Shown: positions 1 to 6,615 of the stretch, one piece after another
How positions within the stretch are numbered: the first letter of the stretch is position 1
Layout of the letters: each line of letters begins with the position of its first letter
DNA from: Acidobacteriaceae bacterium
Lineage (GTDB): Bacteria; Acidobacteriota; Terriglobia; Terriglobales; SbA1
Length of the DNA: 7,229 nt
NCBI GenBank assembly: GCA_003136335.1
Contig: PLEA01000139.1
Span: 1 to 7,229, forward strand
Direction: 5' to 3'
Translations under genes and position numbers: made by a program
The notes under the pieces: model-generated
The model's input: only the letters and a program-made list of their open reading frames with translations
The model's database searches: none
What the model was told of the DNA's origin: nothing

Positions 1-912
1 GATATTGAAGACATCATCAACAAGGAAGTGCTGCGCAATCTGAAAGTCGAGACTCTTACCGACGTTCCCATCGACGAGGCGATCAATACTTATCATGCGA
101 TGGCTTTGTTTGGCGAAAAGTATGGCGATAAGGTGCGCGTGGTGCGGATTGGCGATTTCTCTACTGAACTTTGCGGCGGGACGCATACCGGGGCTACCGG
201 CGAGATTGGGCTGATCAAGATTCTGAAAGAGGGCAGTGTGTCATCTGGAGTGCGGCGGATTGAGGCAGTGACGGGCGAGGGATCGCTGCGCCACTTCCGG
301 AAAGATCACGAACTGGAAAGCGTGGTCGCGAGTTTGGTTGGGCCCACCCTTTCGCAAAGAGCGCGAAAGGATGGGGGACCCGCGCGCGATGGGGGACCCG
401 CGCGGAAGGATGGAACGGCCGGCGAAGAGGAGACATTGGCTTCTCCCGCCGAGGCGTTGAGGCTCGAACTCGAAAAGAAGGATGCTGAAATCAAGCGGTT
501 GGGGCGGGAACTCGATCAGGCGCGGATGAAGTCGGCGTCTTCGTCGTTGAGCACTGCGAACATCAGCGAAAAAGTGAAAGAAGTTCGCGGCGTGAAAGTG
601 CTAAGTCATCGCGTCGACAATCTTGAACGGGCGCAGATGCGAACTCTGGTCGATCAACTGCGCGATAAGCTTGGGTCTGCTGTAATCGTGCTGGGCTCGG
701 CGTCGAACGGAAGTGTGTCGCTTATTGTTGGCGTGACGAAAGACCTTACCGGGCGCATTCAGGCGGGCAAAGTTATTGGCCCTGTGGCGCAGAAAGTTGG
801 CGGCAAGGGCGGAGGGCGTCCGGACTTGGCCGAAGCCGGCGGCAAAGATGCTGGGGCGCTGGACGCGGCTTTGAATGACGTTTACAGCGTCGTGGAATCG
901 CTGTTAGGGTAG
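1..912 (+). CDS. alaS: Alanyl-tRNA synthetase, C-terminal part (5' end outside the window)
   Basis: Charges tRNA-Ala with alanine in the cytoplasm. The reading frame is open from base 1, so the N-terminal catalytic domain lies to the left; the GTG at 28 is an internal codon, not a start. Counting codons from base 1, the tail of the editing domain is seen first, with the conserved LCGGTH motif (codons 57-62) that supplies the Cys and His of the zinc site, followed by [12 protein letters not shown] coiled-coil stretch rich in Glu, Lys and Arg (about codons 148-185) leads into the C-Ala domain, which carries [14 protein letters not shown] near the end. Between editing domain and coiled coil sits an insertion of roughly 25-30 residues (codons 115-147) with the repeated hexapeptide DGGPAR, encoded by a palindromic/tandem repeat that looks foreign to the family. 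The rest matches AlaRS throughout, so the gene is probably functional. Identification is very secure. Confidence 0.96.
   Translation, partial: DIEDIINKEVLRNLKVETLTDVPIDEAINTYHAMALFGEKYGDKVRVVRIGDFSTELCGGTHTGATGEIGLIKILKEGSVSSGVRRIEAVTGEGSLRHFRKDHELESVVASLVGPTLSQRARKDGGPARDGGPARKDGTAGEEETLASPAEALRLELEKKDAEIKRLGRELDQARMKSASSSLSTANISEKVKEVRGVKVLSHRVDNLERAQMRTLVDQLRDKLGSAVIVLGSASNGSVSLIVGVTKDLTGRIQAGKVIGPVAQKVGGKGGGRPDLAEAGGKDAGALDAALNDVYSVVESLLG
343..412 (+). repeat. Palindromic plus tandem-repeat element inserted in frame in alaS
   Basis: Bases 343-355 (CCCACCCTTTCGC) and 363-375 (GCGAAAGGATGGG) pair at 12 of 13 positions around a 7-nt loop. Immediately after, the 17-nt word GATGGGGGACCCGCGCG occurs at 370-386 and again at 388-404, a period of 18 nt, and a decayed third copy begins (GGAAGGATGG, 404-413). 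The period is a multiple of three, so the alaS frame stays open and reads DGGPAR twice. From memory, similar CACCCTTTCGC...GCGAAAGG words are common in acidobacterial intergenic DNA, but this was not searched. Confidence 0.7.
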
Positions 913-945
913 GGTTCTCTTTTCTGTCTGCGGTGGAAAATCTTC

Positions 946-1028
946 ACCACAGAGGGCACAGGGGAACAAGGGATCGCAGAGGCAGCGGGCGGCAGAGGCA
1001 GCAGAGATGAACCACCAAGGGCACGAGG
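946..1028. repeat. Spacer with dispersed ACCAC..AGGGCAC repeats
   Basis: The spacer between alaS and the STAS-like gene holds two variants of one word: ACCACAGAGGGCACAGG (946-962) and ACCACCAAGGGCACGAGG (1011-1028). A related copy lies at 2761-2778. Between them GCAGAGGCAGC occurs twice (976-986 and 992-1002, period 16). Purine-rich ACCACAGAGGACACAGAG-type words are a familiar dispersed repeat in many environmental bacterial genomes; their function is unknown. No coding signal is seen here. Confidence 0.55.
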
Positions 1029-1033
1029 TATCA

Positions 1034-1051
1034 CTAAGGCTTCTGCCTTAG
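1034..1051 (+). terminator. Perfect 7-bp hairpin, possible terminator or repeat hairpin
   Basis: CTAAGGC (1034-1040) and GCCTTAG (1045-1051) are perfect inverted repeats around the loop TTCT. There is no T-run after the stem, so intrinsic termination of alaS transcripts is unproven. It could instead belong to the surrounding repeat material. Confidence 0.35.
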
Positions 1052-1100
1052 ATTCCCCGCAGAGAGAATAGGGACAGAGAGAACCATTCGGAGAACGGCC

Positions 1101-1463
1101 TTGGATGATCGTATTCACTTTATCGAGCACAAGGGCAAGCGGATACTGATGCTGGATTTTTCGCATGCCACGGCTTCGCAGATGATTCCTCTACTCATGC
1201 AGGTGAGGGACACTGTGGCGCGGCACAAACCCAAGTCGGTAGTGATTTTAGCCAACTATGAAGGGACTGAAATAGACCACGATGTGGCTATGAAGATCAA
1301 GGAAGTGCTAACTTTTGATCGCCCGTTCGTGAAGAAAGCGGCATGGATTGGCACGGCGCACATCCCTCATGCGCTGATGGAAAACTTCCAATTCTTTTCG
1401 CAGCGCGAAACCGTGACTTTCGAGACTGCGGAAGATGCTTTGAATTGGCTGGTGAAAGAGTAG
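1101..1463 (+). CDS. Small STAS/SpoIIAA-like domain protein of unknown role
   Basis: A 120-residue soluble protein with no signal peptide or membrane segment. The order of elements resembles the SpoIIAA-like (STAS/SEC14) fold: an N-terminal beta strand (HKGKRILMLDFS, residues 10-21), a helix, the strand KSVVILANYEG (44-54), a helix, then RPFVKKAAWIG (about 74-84) and a closing EDALNWLVKE helix, which is the typical end of this family. No conserved phosphorylatable Ser is obvious, so anti-sigma antagonist activity should not be assumed. The start is a TTG, chosen because GGAG at 1090-1093 lies 7 nt upstream; the next in-frame ATG at 1149 would remove the first strand and lacks a good ribosome site. 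It stands alone between repeat-containing spacers and is convergent with the next gene. The fold is moderately sure, the function unknown. Confidence 0.7.
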   Translation: MDDRIHFIEHKGKRILMLDFSHATASQMIPLLMQVRDTVARHKPKSVVILANYEGTEIDHDVAMKIKEVLTFDRPFVKKAAWIGTAHIPHALMENFQFFSQRETVTFETAEDALNWLVKE

Positions 1464-1506
1464 TCAGGAGTTAATCGCGAATTATCGTCTTGGTTCGCCT
1501 GTAATG

Positions 1507-1536
1507 TACAGATCCCTCGCTTCGCTCGGGATGACA
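1507..1536. repeat. REP-like dispersed palindrome in a convergent spacer
   Basis: The core 1512-1532 has outer arms ATCCC/GGGAT and inner GC/GC pairing around TTC (7 of 9 positions paired). On the minus strand it reads TGTCATCCCGAGCGAAGCG, then AGGGATC, a word seen repeatedly between genes in many bacterial genomes (from memory). It lies between the ends of two convergent genes. On the plus strand the stem is followed by A-runs rather than T-runs, so it is not a standard intrinsic terminator. Confidence 0.55.
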
Positions 1537-1557
1537 AAAACTAAAAAACAAGGTTTC

Positions 1558-2718
1558 TCAGCTTCTCCACCTCAAGGTCACTGGGCTAGTGATCGGATGT
1601 TTAAACTCTCCGCCGTTCTTCTTCATCTCAAACATCGCGTTCTTTAAACCGAAATACCATTTGGCGGGGCGGTCGGCGTCATCGATCAGCATGAGGTGCG
1701 GGTTGTGTTTCAAGCCTTCGGCCTGCAGTTCCATGGTGCGGCGGTCTTGCTCGACGAATTTCGCGAAGACGAATTTCATCACGGCGGGGACGAAGGGCAC
1801 CCAGCGAAACAGATTCCAGGCGGCGACCACATCGATGCGGCAATGATTGCGCGTAATCGGCGTGACTGTGGTCAGGCTGGAGAACCAATATTTTCCCGCG
1901 CGAATGGTTTCGGTGCGCAGGTTGGGCAGGACGAAATCGATAGTGGTGGTGATGGAATCGGCGTCGGCATAGAGGCGCAACAATTTGTACGGGGCGGAGT
2001 TGGAGCTCGGGGTGTGCGCGCTCATGCGAAAACCATTCAGGATGGGCTCGAAGTTTTTCTTCTTCTCGTGGATGCTGTGCTGGGTGCGCCACCACCAGGC
2101 CTGGTGAACGAACGGTCCGTGCGCGGGATCCATGAGACCGATGATGCCGTGGTCGATGCTGACGGGCATTTCGGTTTGCAGGTAGGCGAGTTTGTACCTA
2201 GAGCTGAACTTTTCGATTTGCGGAGCTGCGTCAGGAGCTTCGGCTCGCGGGCCGAATCCCGCTGATGGCGAGGCGGGATCGGGGACGAAGACCCAAATAA
2301 AACTGTCTTGTTCTTCGCAGGCATAGCTGCCCGCGTAGATGCGATCCACTTTCAGCGTCTGATCGGCGGTGAGCGAAGGGATCAGTTGACACTGGCCATC
2401 ATGGACATCGAACTGCCAGCCGTGATATCCACACTCGAGATTTTCGCCGTCGAACCGTCCGCAGTTTAGCGGCATGCCACGATGAGGGCAGGCATCGCGC
2501 AAGGCGAAGGGCTGGCCCATGCGGTCGCGACCGATCACGAGCGGAATCTCCAACAGCGTCGCCTTATACAGCCGATTGCGGTGAACGCGATCGGCGGGCA
2601 GAGCGCGATACCAGAAGCCGGTGAGCATGAGCGAGTCGGGCGCCTGGCGTTGCGGGAGGTCGAGTTCGGGCATGAGGAGAAACTGTTGATTGCTGATTTT
2701 TGAGCTGATTGAAGACAT
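1558..2718 (-). CDS. Rieske non-haem iron oxygenase, alpha-subunit type (PaO/vanillate-demethylase-like)
   Basis: Predicted oxygenase that takes electrons through a [2Fe-2S] Rieske cluster and uses a mononuclear iron to hydroxylate or demethylate an organic substrate; the substrate cannot be read from the sequence. The 386-residue length fits the single-component PaO/vanillate demethylase type. The Rieske domain shows C77-P-H79 and C96-G-Y-H99. The catalytic domain has the iron motif D197-x2-H200-x4-H205 within GLMDPAHGPFVH. The C-terminal EQDRRTMELQ segment (324-333) and an Asp-rich stretch (346-349) may supply the third iron ligand. The ATG at 2718 is the first possible start, since an in-frame stop lies two codons upstream; no strong Shine-Dalgarno is visible. 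No reductase or ferredoxin gene is nearby, so its electron donor is elsewhere. It is divergent from the MFS gene, suggesting shared control. Confidence 0.92.
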   Translation of the reverse strand: MSSISSKISNQQFLLMPELDLPQRQAPDSLMLTGFWYRALPADRVHRNRLYKATLLEIPLVIGRDRMGQPFALRDACPHRGMPLNCGRFDGENLECGYHGWQFDVHDGQCQLIPSLTADQTLKVDRIYAGSYACEEQDSFIWVFVPDPASPSAGFGPRAEAPDAAPQIEKFSSRYKLAYLQTEMPVSIDHGIIGLMDPAHGPFVHQAWWWRTQHSIHEKKKNFEPILNGFRMSAHTPSSNSAPYKLLRLYADADSITTTIDFVLPNLRTETIRAGKYWFSSLTTVTPITRNHCRIDVVAAWNLFRWVPFVPAVMKFVFAKFVEQDRRTMELQAEGLKHNPHLMLIDDADRPAKWYFGLKNAMFEMKKNGGEFKHPITSPVTLRWRS

Positions 2719-2728
2719 ATGCTAGCAT
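2719..2728. promoter_or_regulatory. 10-bp palindrome at the Rieske start, possible operator
   Basis: ATGCTAGCAT is a perfect palindrome touching the Rieske start codon in the 97-bp divergent spacer. A 5-bp stem (CCGCA/TGCGG, 2729-2744, loop GGACTT) lies next to it. Position and symmetry suit a repressor site or a leader structure, but no regulator gene is in the window. Confidence 0.3.
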
Positions 2729-2760
2729 CCGCAGGACTTTGCGGCGGGAAGAAAAGCATA

Positions 2761-2790
2761 ACCACGGAGGACACTGAGTCACACGGAGGA
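2761..2790 (+). repeat. Dispersed ACCAC..GGAC repeat in the divergent spacer
   Basis: ACCACGGAGGACACTGAG (2761-2778) followed by ACACGGAGGA (2781-2790) is the same repeat family as 946-962 and 1011-1028. Its last GGAGGA (2785-2790) is a strong ribosome-binding sequence 5 nt before an ATG at 2796 that opens a 16-codon frame overlapping the MFS start. Confidence 0.5.
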
Positions 2791-2815
2791 AGAACATGGA
2801 GGCAGGTCAACACCC

Positions 2816-4045
2816 ATGGAATTCATCGGTAACTTTCGCAGGTTGACTCGGGCTCAGCGGAATACGTTCATAGCCTGTTTTCTGGGCTGGTCGCTGGACG
2901 CGTTTGATTTTTTCATTCTGACCTTCTGTGTCAGCGCCATCGCGGCGCAGTTCCAAACCAGGATTTCGGCAGTGCTGGAAGCGGTGTTCCTCACGCTGGC
3001 TTTTCGTCCGGTGGGCGCATTTCTTTTCGGGATGATGGCGGATCGGTTCGGGCGGCGCCCAACGCTGATGATCGATATCATCCTGTACTCGGTATTTGAG
3101 CTGTCGTCGGCATTCGCTCCCTCCTTGAAAATATTCTTAATCACTCGGGCGTTGTTCGGAGTAGCGATGGGCGGAGAATGGGGCGTGGGCGCGGCGCTGG
3201 CGTTCGAGACACTGCCGGCGGAGGGACGCGGGTTCTTCTCTGGACTGCTGCAGGAAGGCTACGCCGTGGGGTATCTGATGGCGGCTATGGCCTACGCAGC
3301 GGCCTTCCGCTTCGTGGGCTGGCGTGGGATGTTCGTGATCGGGGCGCTGCCCGCATTTCTGGTGATCTACATTCGCACGAAAGTGGATGAGTCCCCGGCC
3401 TGGGCGCAAGGGCGCATATCGAAGAAGGCAGAGACCCGAGCCGACAAGGGCATCCTTACGTGTCTGGGCACATTCGTTTTCTTAGTTGTGCTGATGTTTG
3501 CCTTCAATTCGTTCAGCCATGGCAGCCAGGACCTGTATCCGACATTCCTGCAGAAGGACCATGGTTTTTCGCCGCAGACGGTGGGGTTCATTGCCATCAT
3601 CGCGAACATTGGCGCGCTGCTGGGAGGAATTCTGTTCGGAACATGGTCGGAAAAGATTGGCCGCCGGAAGGCGATCGTGATCGCTGCGCTGCTTTCGATT
3701 CCACTAATACCGCTGTGGGCACTTTCGCACACGGTGCCCATGCTGGCGCTGGGCGGCTTTCTGATGCAATTCATGGTGCAGGGCGCGTGGGGAGTGATTC
3801 CGGCGCACTTGAATGAACTTTCGCCGCCGGCGGTGCGGGGAACGTTTCCGGGGTTCGCCTACCAGTTGGGAAACTTTCTCTCGTCGTGGAACGGGGTGAA
3901 ACAGGCACGATTTGCCGAACAGCGCTACGGTGGAGTCTTCGCGCCAGTGCTGGCTTGGACGGTGCTTCTTGTGGCCAGTCTGGTGGCGATTGTAACGTGG
4001 AGCGGCAGAGAGCGCCGCGGGGCTGACCTGTCGAATACGAAATAG
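2816..4045 (+). CDS. MFS permease, sialate/lactate-type (SHS/MHS-like) proton symporter
   Basis: Inner-membrane major facilitator of 409 residues with about twelve hydrophobic segments, the first at about 18-38 and the last at about 374-395. GWSLDAFDFF (residues 24-33) with its two Asp in the first membrane segment, and MGGEWGVGAALAFET (118-132) followed by GLLQEGYAVGYL, resemble the sialate:H+ symporter and lactate permease branch (NanT/Jen1-like). MFS motif A is present in both halves: DRFGRRP (76-82) and EKIGRRKA (279-286). The likely cargo is a carboxylate, coupled to protons. The ATG at 2816 has AGG at 2804-2806, 9 nt upstream; GGAGG at 2798-2802 is less well placed. It is divergent from the Rieske oxygenase, so it may import that enzyme's substrate; this pairing is inference. 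No signal for downstream coupling to the hfq-like gene is seen. Confidence 0.9.
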   Translation: MEFIGNFRRLTRAQRNTFIACFLGWSLDAFDFFILTFCVSAIAAQFQTRISAVLEAVFLTLAFRPVGAFLFGMMADRFGRRPTLMIDIILYSVFELSSAFAPSLKIFLITRALFGVAMGGEWGVGAALAFETLPAEGRGFFSGLLQEGYAVGYLMAAMAYAAAFRFVGWRGMFVIGALPAFLVIYIRTKVDESPAWAQGRISKKAETRADKGILTCLGTFVFLVVLMFAFNSFSHGSQDLYPTFLQKDHGFSPQTVGFIAIIANIGALLGGILFGTWSEKIGRRKAIVIAALLSIPLIPLWALSHTVPMLALGGFLMQFMVQGAWGVIPAHLNELSPPAVRGTFPGFAYQLGNFLSSWNGVKQARFAEQRYGGVFAPVLAWTVLLVASLVAIVTWSGRERRGADLSNTK

Positions 4046-4114
4046 CGGGACAAATCGTTATTCTACGGAGCGTGCAAGATCTGGCACCCGGTGGCTTGTA
4101 GCACTAAGGAAGCA

Positions 4115-4143
4115 TTGTCAGAGGCAGATTCCTGTGTTACGGT
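4115..4143 (+). promoter_or_regulatory. Weak candidate sigma70-type promoter for the hfq-like gene
   Basis: TTGTCA (4115-4120) is 5/6 like the -35 consensus; 17 nt later lies TACGGT (4138-4143), a poor -10 that keeps only the TA and final T. An AT-rich patch (4143-4152) follows. The rest of the 4046-4229 spacer shows no other structure. Confidence 0.25.
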
Positions 4144-4229
4144 AAATAAAATTTCACGCCTGTAAATACATTCAGACGGTCCCAGAGTGTGGTGGTTTGC
4201 GTGAATGAGTGTATCCGAGGTCTGCCACG

Positions 4230-4691
4230 ATGAAAGAAATTATGGATCCCGTCCCAGCCGGAATCTCTGAGAAGGAAAACTTCGCCAACCGCAAGCTGAT
4301 TCGGCCAACTCTGCCTCGGGTGGAGAATCACAATAACCACAATTCCGCTCCCATGCAGTCGCCGGACCGGCGCGAGCGACCGGAGCGGCACGATCGTGGA
4401 GAACGCATGGAGCGTGGGGATCGAGGCGATCGTATGATGGGCGCAGGCGGTGCCGGAAAAAAGCTGGCGCCTCCGGAGCAGACCAACGCCGAGAATTTTT
4501 ATTATCAGAAACAGATGCAGTCGCGGACGCCGATGGTGATTGTGCTGCGCGACGGCGAGGAAGTGCGCGGGATCATCGAATGGTACGACCGGAACTGCAT
4601 CAAGGTAAACCGCGAGAACGGCGATCCGAATCTGATGATCTACAAGCCCGCAATCAAGTACATGTTTAAAGAAGGGGAGAACCAGCGGTAG
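4230..4691 (+). CDS. hfq: Hfq-like Sm-fold RNA chaperone with a charged N-terminal extension
   Basis: Predicted ring-forming RNA-binding protein that helps small RNAs pair with mRNAs. The Sm fold fills the C-terminal part (about residues 89-147 of 153): [20 protein letters not shown] corresponds to Sm1 and [11 protein letters not shown] to Sm2 (Hfq signature YKHAIS). Relative to E. coli Hfq the loop between them is about three residues longer. By alignment Gln41-Phe42 become Arg-Asn and His57 becomes Pro, while Lys56 is kept. The first 85 residues are low-complexity and probably disordered, with an Arg/Asp/Glu tract ([19 protein letters not shown], 47-65), so the tail is N-terminal, unlike the C-terminal tail of E. 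coli Hfq. I chose ATG 4230 because GAGG (4217-4220) lies 9 nt upstream; a GTG at 4209 and an ATG at 4242 are alternatives. Membership of the Hfq/Sm superfamily is fairly sure; canonical function is less so. Confidence 0.82.
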   Translation: MKEIMDPVPAGISEKENFANRKLIRPTLPRVENHNNHNSAPMQSPDRRERPERHDRGERMERGDRGDRMMGAGGAGKKLAPPEQTNAENFYYQKQMQSRTPMVIVLRDGEEVRGIIEWYDRNCIKVNRENGDPNLMIYKPAIKYMFKEGENQR

Positions 4692-4697
4692 CACAAC

Positions 4698-4716
4698 CCG
4701 ACGGGCTTCCCGCCGG
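4698..4716 (+). terminator. GC-rich hairpin just after the hfq-like stop
   Basis: CCGACGGG (4698-4705) and CCCGCCGG (4709-4716) pair at 7 of 8 positions around CTT, six bases after the stop codon. No T-run follows, so this may be a 3' stability hairpin or attenuator rather than a strong terminator. The next gene starts 35 nt further on and could be co-transcribed. Confidence 0.35.
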
Positions 4717-4751
4717 CACCCATCGATCCATCCCGAAGGTTGGGAGGAAGA

Positions 4752-6596
4752 ATGTTTCCCTCACACGCGGTTTCTCGCAGAAGGTTCCTGCAGTCGATGA
4801 CGTTGGCGTCGGCCGCGAGTGTGGTGCCCGGCTTGCGAAAATCGGCTCTGGCGCTCCCTGTCGATTCACCGACAACTGATCCAAATCCAGCCGTTCCACT
4901 CGAAGAATTCGGTTACGGCGATGTTGCACTCACTAGTGCCGTACACGAGCAACAACTCAAAGAGACCCATGCCGTACTCATGGACCTGAGCGAAGACGCC
5001 CTGCTCAAACCGTTTCGGCAGATGATTGGACAGCCTGCTCCGGGCGAGGATCTGGGCGGATGGTACCGGTACGATCCCAACTACGACTGGCATACCTTTG
5101 ACGCGGGCTTCGCGCCGTCGGCGACGTTTGGGCAGTGGGTGTCGGCGCTGGCGCGCGCGTATGCAATTACGGGATCGCAAGCAGCGCGCGACAAAGTGTT
5201 GCGCTTGAACCGGCTTTACGCGCAGACCATTGATGGGCAGTTTTACGAGAACAATCGTTTTCCTGGTTACTGCTACGACAAGCTGGTGTGCGGACTGATC
5301 GATTCGCATAAGTACGTGGGCGATCCCGATGCGTTTTCGATTCTGCAAAAAACCACCGACACCGCGCTGCCGCACTTGCCGAAGACAGCGATTGAGCATG
5401 GGCAGAACTGGCGGCCGGGGAAGGATGAGTCTTACACCTGGGATGAGTCTTACACCATGCCGGAGAATCTTTTTCTGGCTTATCAGCGCGGGGCGGGAGA
5501 GCGGTATCGCGCGCTGGGAGTGCAGTATTTGAATGACGTATTTTTTGACCGGCTGGCGGCCGGGCAGAATGATCTGGCGGGGCGGCATGCCTACAGCCAT
5601 GTGAACTCTCTTTGTTCAGCGATGCAGGCGTATCTGACGGTGGGAAGCGAGAAGCATTTGCGGGCCGCGAAGAACGGATTCGACATGCTGGCTGCCCAGA
5701 GTTTCGCCACAGGAGGCTGGGGACCGGATGAAACGTTGCGTGCGACCGGAAGCTCCGACGTCTACAACAGTCTTATCGGCACGCACAGCGGATTTGAGAC
5801 ACCCTGCGGTTCCTATGCACACTTCAAGCTGACCCGCTATCTGCTGCGTGTGACACGCGATTCGCGCTACGGCGACAGCATGGAACGAGTGATGTACAAC
5901 ACGATCCTGGGGGCGAAGCCGCTCGAACGCGACGGGCGGACGTTTTATTACTCGGACTACAACTTCAAGGGCCGCAAAGTTTACTCTCCGCACGGCTGGC
6001 CGTGCTGTTCGGGGACGATGCCGCAGGTCGCGGCCGATTATCGGATCAACACGTACTTCCGCGATGCGCGTGGAGTGTATGCGAATCTCTACATTCCTTC
6101 GATGCTGCGATGGACGCAGGGCGGGGCGCAGATTGCTCTGACGCAGAAGAGCGAGTATCCGTATGATGCGCATGTGCAGTTTGAAGTGAAAGCGTCGAAG
6201 CCGGCGGAGTTTGCCTTCAATCTACGGATTCCGGCGTGGGCCTCAGGAGCATCAGTATCGGTCAACGGCAAACGTGAGGCGGCACAGACTGGGAGCTTCG
6301 CCCGAGTGCAGCGGCAGTGGAAGACTGGCGACCGGATTGATCTTGAGCTTCCGATGAGGGCGCGGCTGGAGGCGGTCGACCCGCAGCATACGGAGACGGT
6401 CGCGCTGCTCGTGGGGCCGGTGGTGCTGTTTGCGATCACGGATGCAGATCCCAAAGTGACGCGGGCGCAATTGCTGGCGGCGAAGAAAAATGGGCCGCAG
6501 AGCTGGCAGGTTGAGATGGCGAGTGGGCTGGTGAAGATGCTGCCCTTCGCGGCCGTCGGAGAAGAACAGTATTCGACCTACCTGCGCGTGACATAG
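4752..6596 (+). CDS. Tat-exported GH127-like (DUF1680) beta-L-arabinofuranosidase
   Basis: Predicted secreted or periplasmic glycosidase that removes beta-L-arabinofuranose or a related sugar from glycans. The 614-residue protein starts with a twin-arginine signal (SRRRFLQ, residues 9-15, then a hydrophobic stretch ending near ALALPV), so it would be exported folded. The (alpha/alpha)6-barrel region includes YTMPENLF (about 234-241), ATGGWGPDE (319-327), FETPCGSYAHFK (348-359) and HGWPCCSG (414-421). By comparison with Bifidobacterium HypBA1, Glu327 could be the acid/base, Glu349, Cys352 and the Cys418-Cys419 pair the zinc site, and Cys418 the nucleophile. The motif here is E-T-P-C instead of the usual E-T-C, so it belongs to a divergent branch. 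A beta-sandwich tail follows from about residue 440. ATG 4752 is preferred over TTG 4740 because GGGAGG (4742-4747) lies just upstream. It is 60 bp after the hfq-like gene and convergent with hicA. Confidence 0.88.
   Translation: MFPSHAVSRRRFLQSMTLASAASVVPGLRKSALALPVDSPTTDPNPAVPLEEFGYGDVALTSAVHEQQLKETHAVLMDLSEDALLKPFRQMIGQPAPGEDLGGWYRYDPNYDWHTFDAGFAPSATFGQWVSALARAYAITGSQAARDKVLRLNRLYAQTIDGQFYENNRFPGYCYDKLVCGLIDSHKYVGDPDAFSILQKTTDTALPHLPKTAIEHGQNWRPGKDESYTWDESYTMPENLFLAYQRGAGERYRALGVQYLNDVFFDRLAAGQNDLAGRHAYSHVNSLCSAMQAYLTVGSEKHLRAAKNGFDMLAAQSFATGGWGPDETLRATGSSDVYNSLIGTHSGFETPCGSYAHFKLTRYLLRVTRDSRYGDSMERVMYNTILGAKPLERDGRTFYYSDYNFKGRKVYSPHGWPCCSGTMPQVAADYRINTYFRDARGVYANLYIPSMLRWTQGGAQIALTQKSEYPYDAHVQFEVKASKPAEFAFNLRIPAWASGASVSVNGKREAAQTGSFARVQRQWKTGDRIDLELPMRARLEAVDPQHTETVALLVGPVVLFAITDADPKVTRAQLLAAKKNGPQSWQVEMASGLVKMLPFAAVGEEQYSTYLRVT
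5423..5456 (+). repeat. In-frame 18-nt tandem duplication in the GH127 gene
   Basis: The 16-nt word GGATGAGTCTTACACC occurs at 5423-5438 and 5441-5456, a period of 18 nt. It encodes DESYTW followed by DESYTM. The perfect nucleotide match implies a recent slippage or duplication that keeps the frame. Confidence 0.75.
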
Positions 6597-6615
6597 GCCA
6601 GGCGAGGAACGGCCG

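Noticed and set aside
28..30. GTG as the start of the left-hand gene
   Set aside because: The frame continues open to base 1 with family-like sequence ([10 protein letters not shown]), so it is an internal alaS codon.
1512..1540. Bidirectional terminator between the convergent genes
   Set aside because: The plus-strand stem is followed by A-runs, and on the minus strand the T-runs come before the stem; a dispersed repeat explains it better.
1696..2265. 189-codon plus-strand open frame inside the Rieske gene
   Set aside because: Glycine-rich translation without a known domain; the minus strand has the complete Rieske and iron motifs.
4137..4694. Long open frame on the minus strand opposite the hfq-like gene (185 codons)
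   Set aside because: It mirrors the real Sm-fold gene, shows no recognisable domain, and has no ribosome site; such shadows are common in high-GC DNA.
4866..5600. 244-codon minus-strand open frame inside the GH127 gene
   Set aside because: Arg/Val-rich shadow of a well-supported gene with clear motifs on the plus strand.
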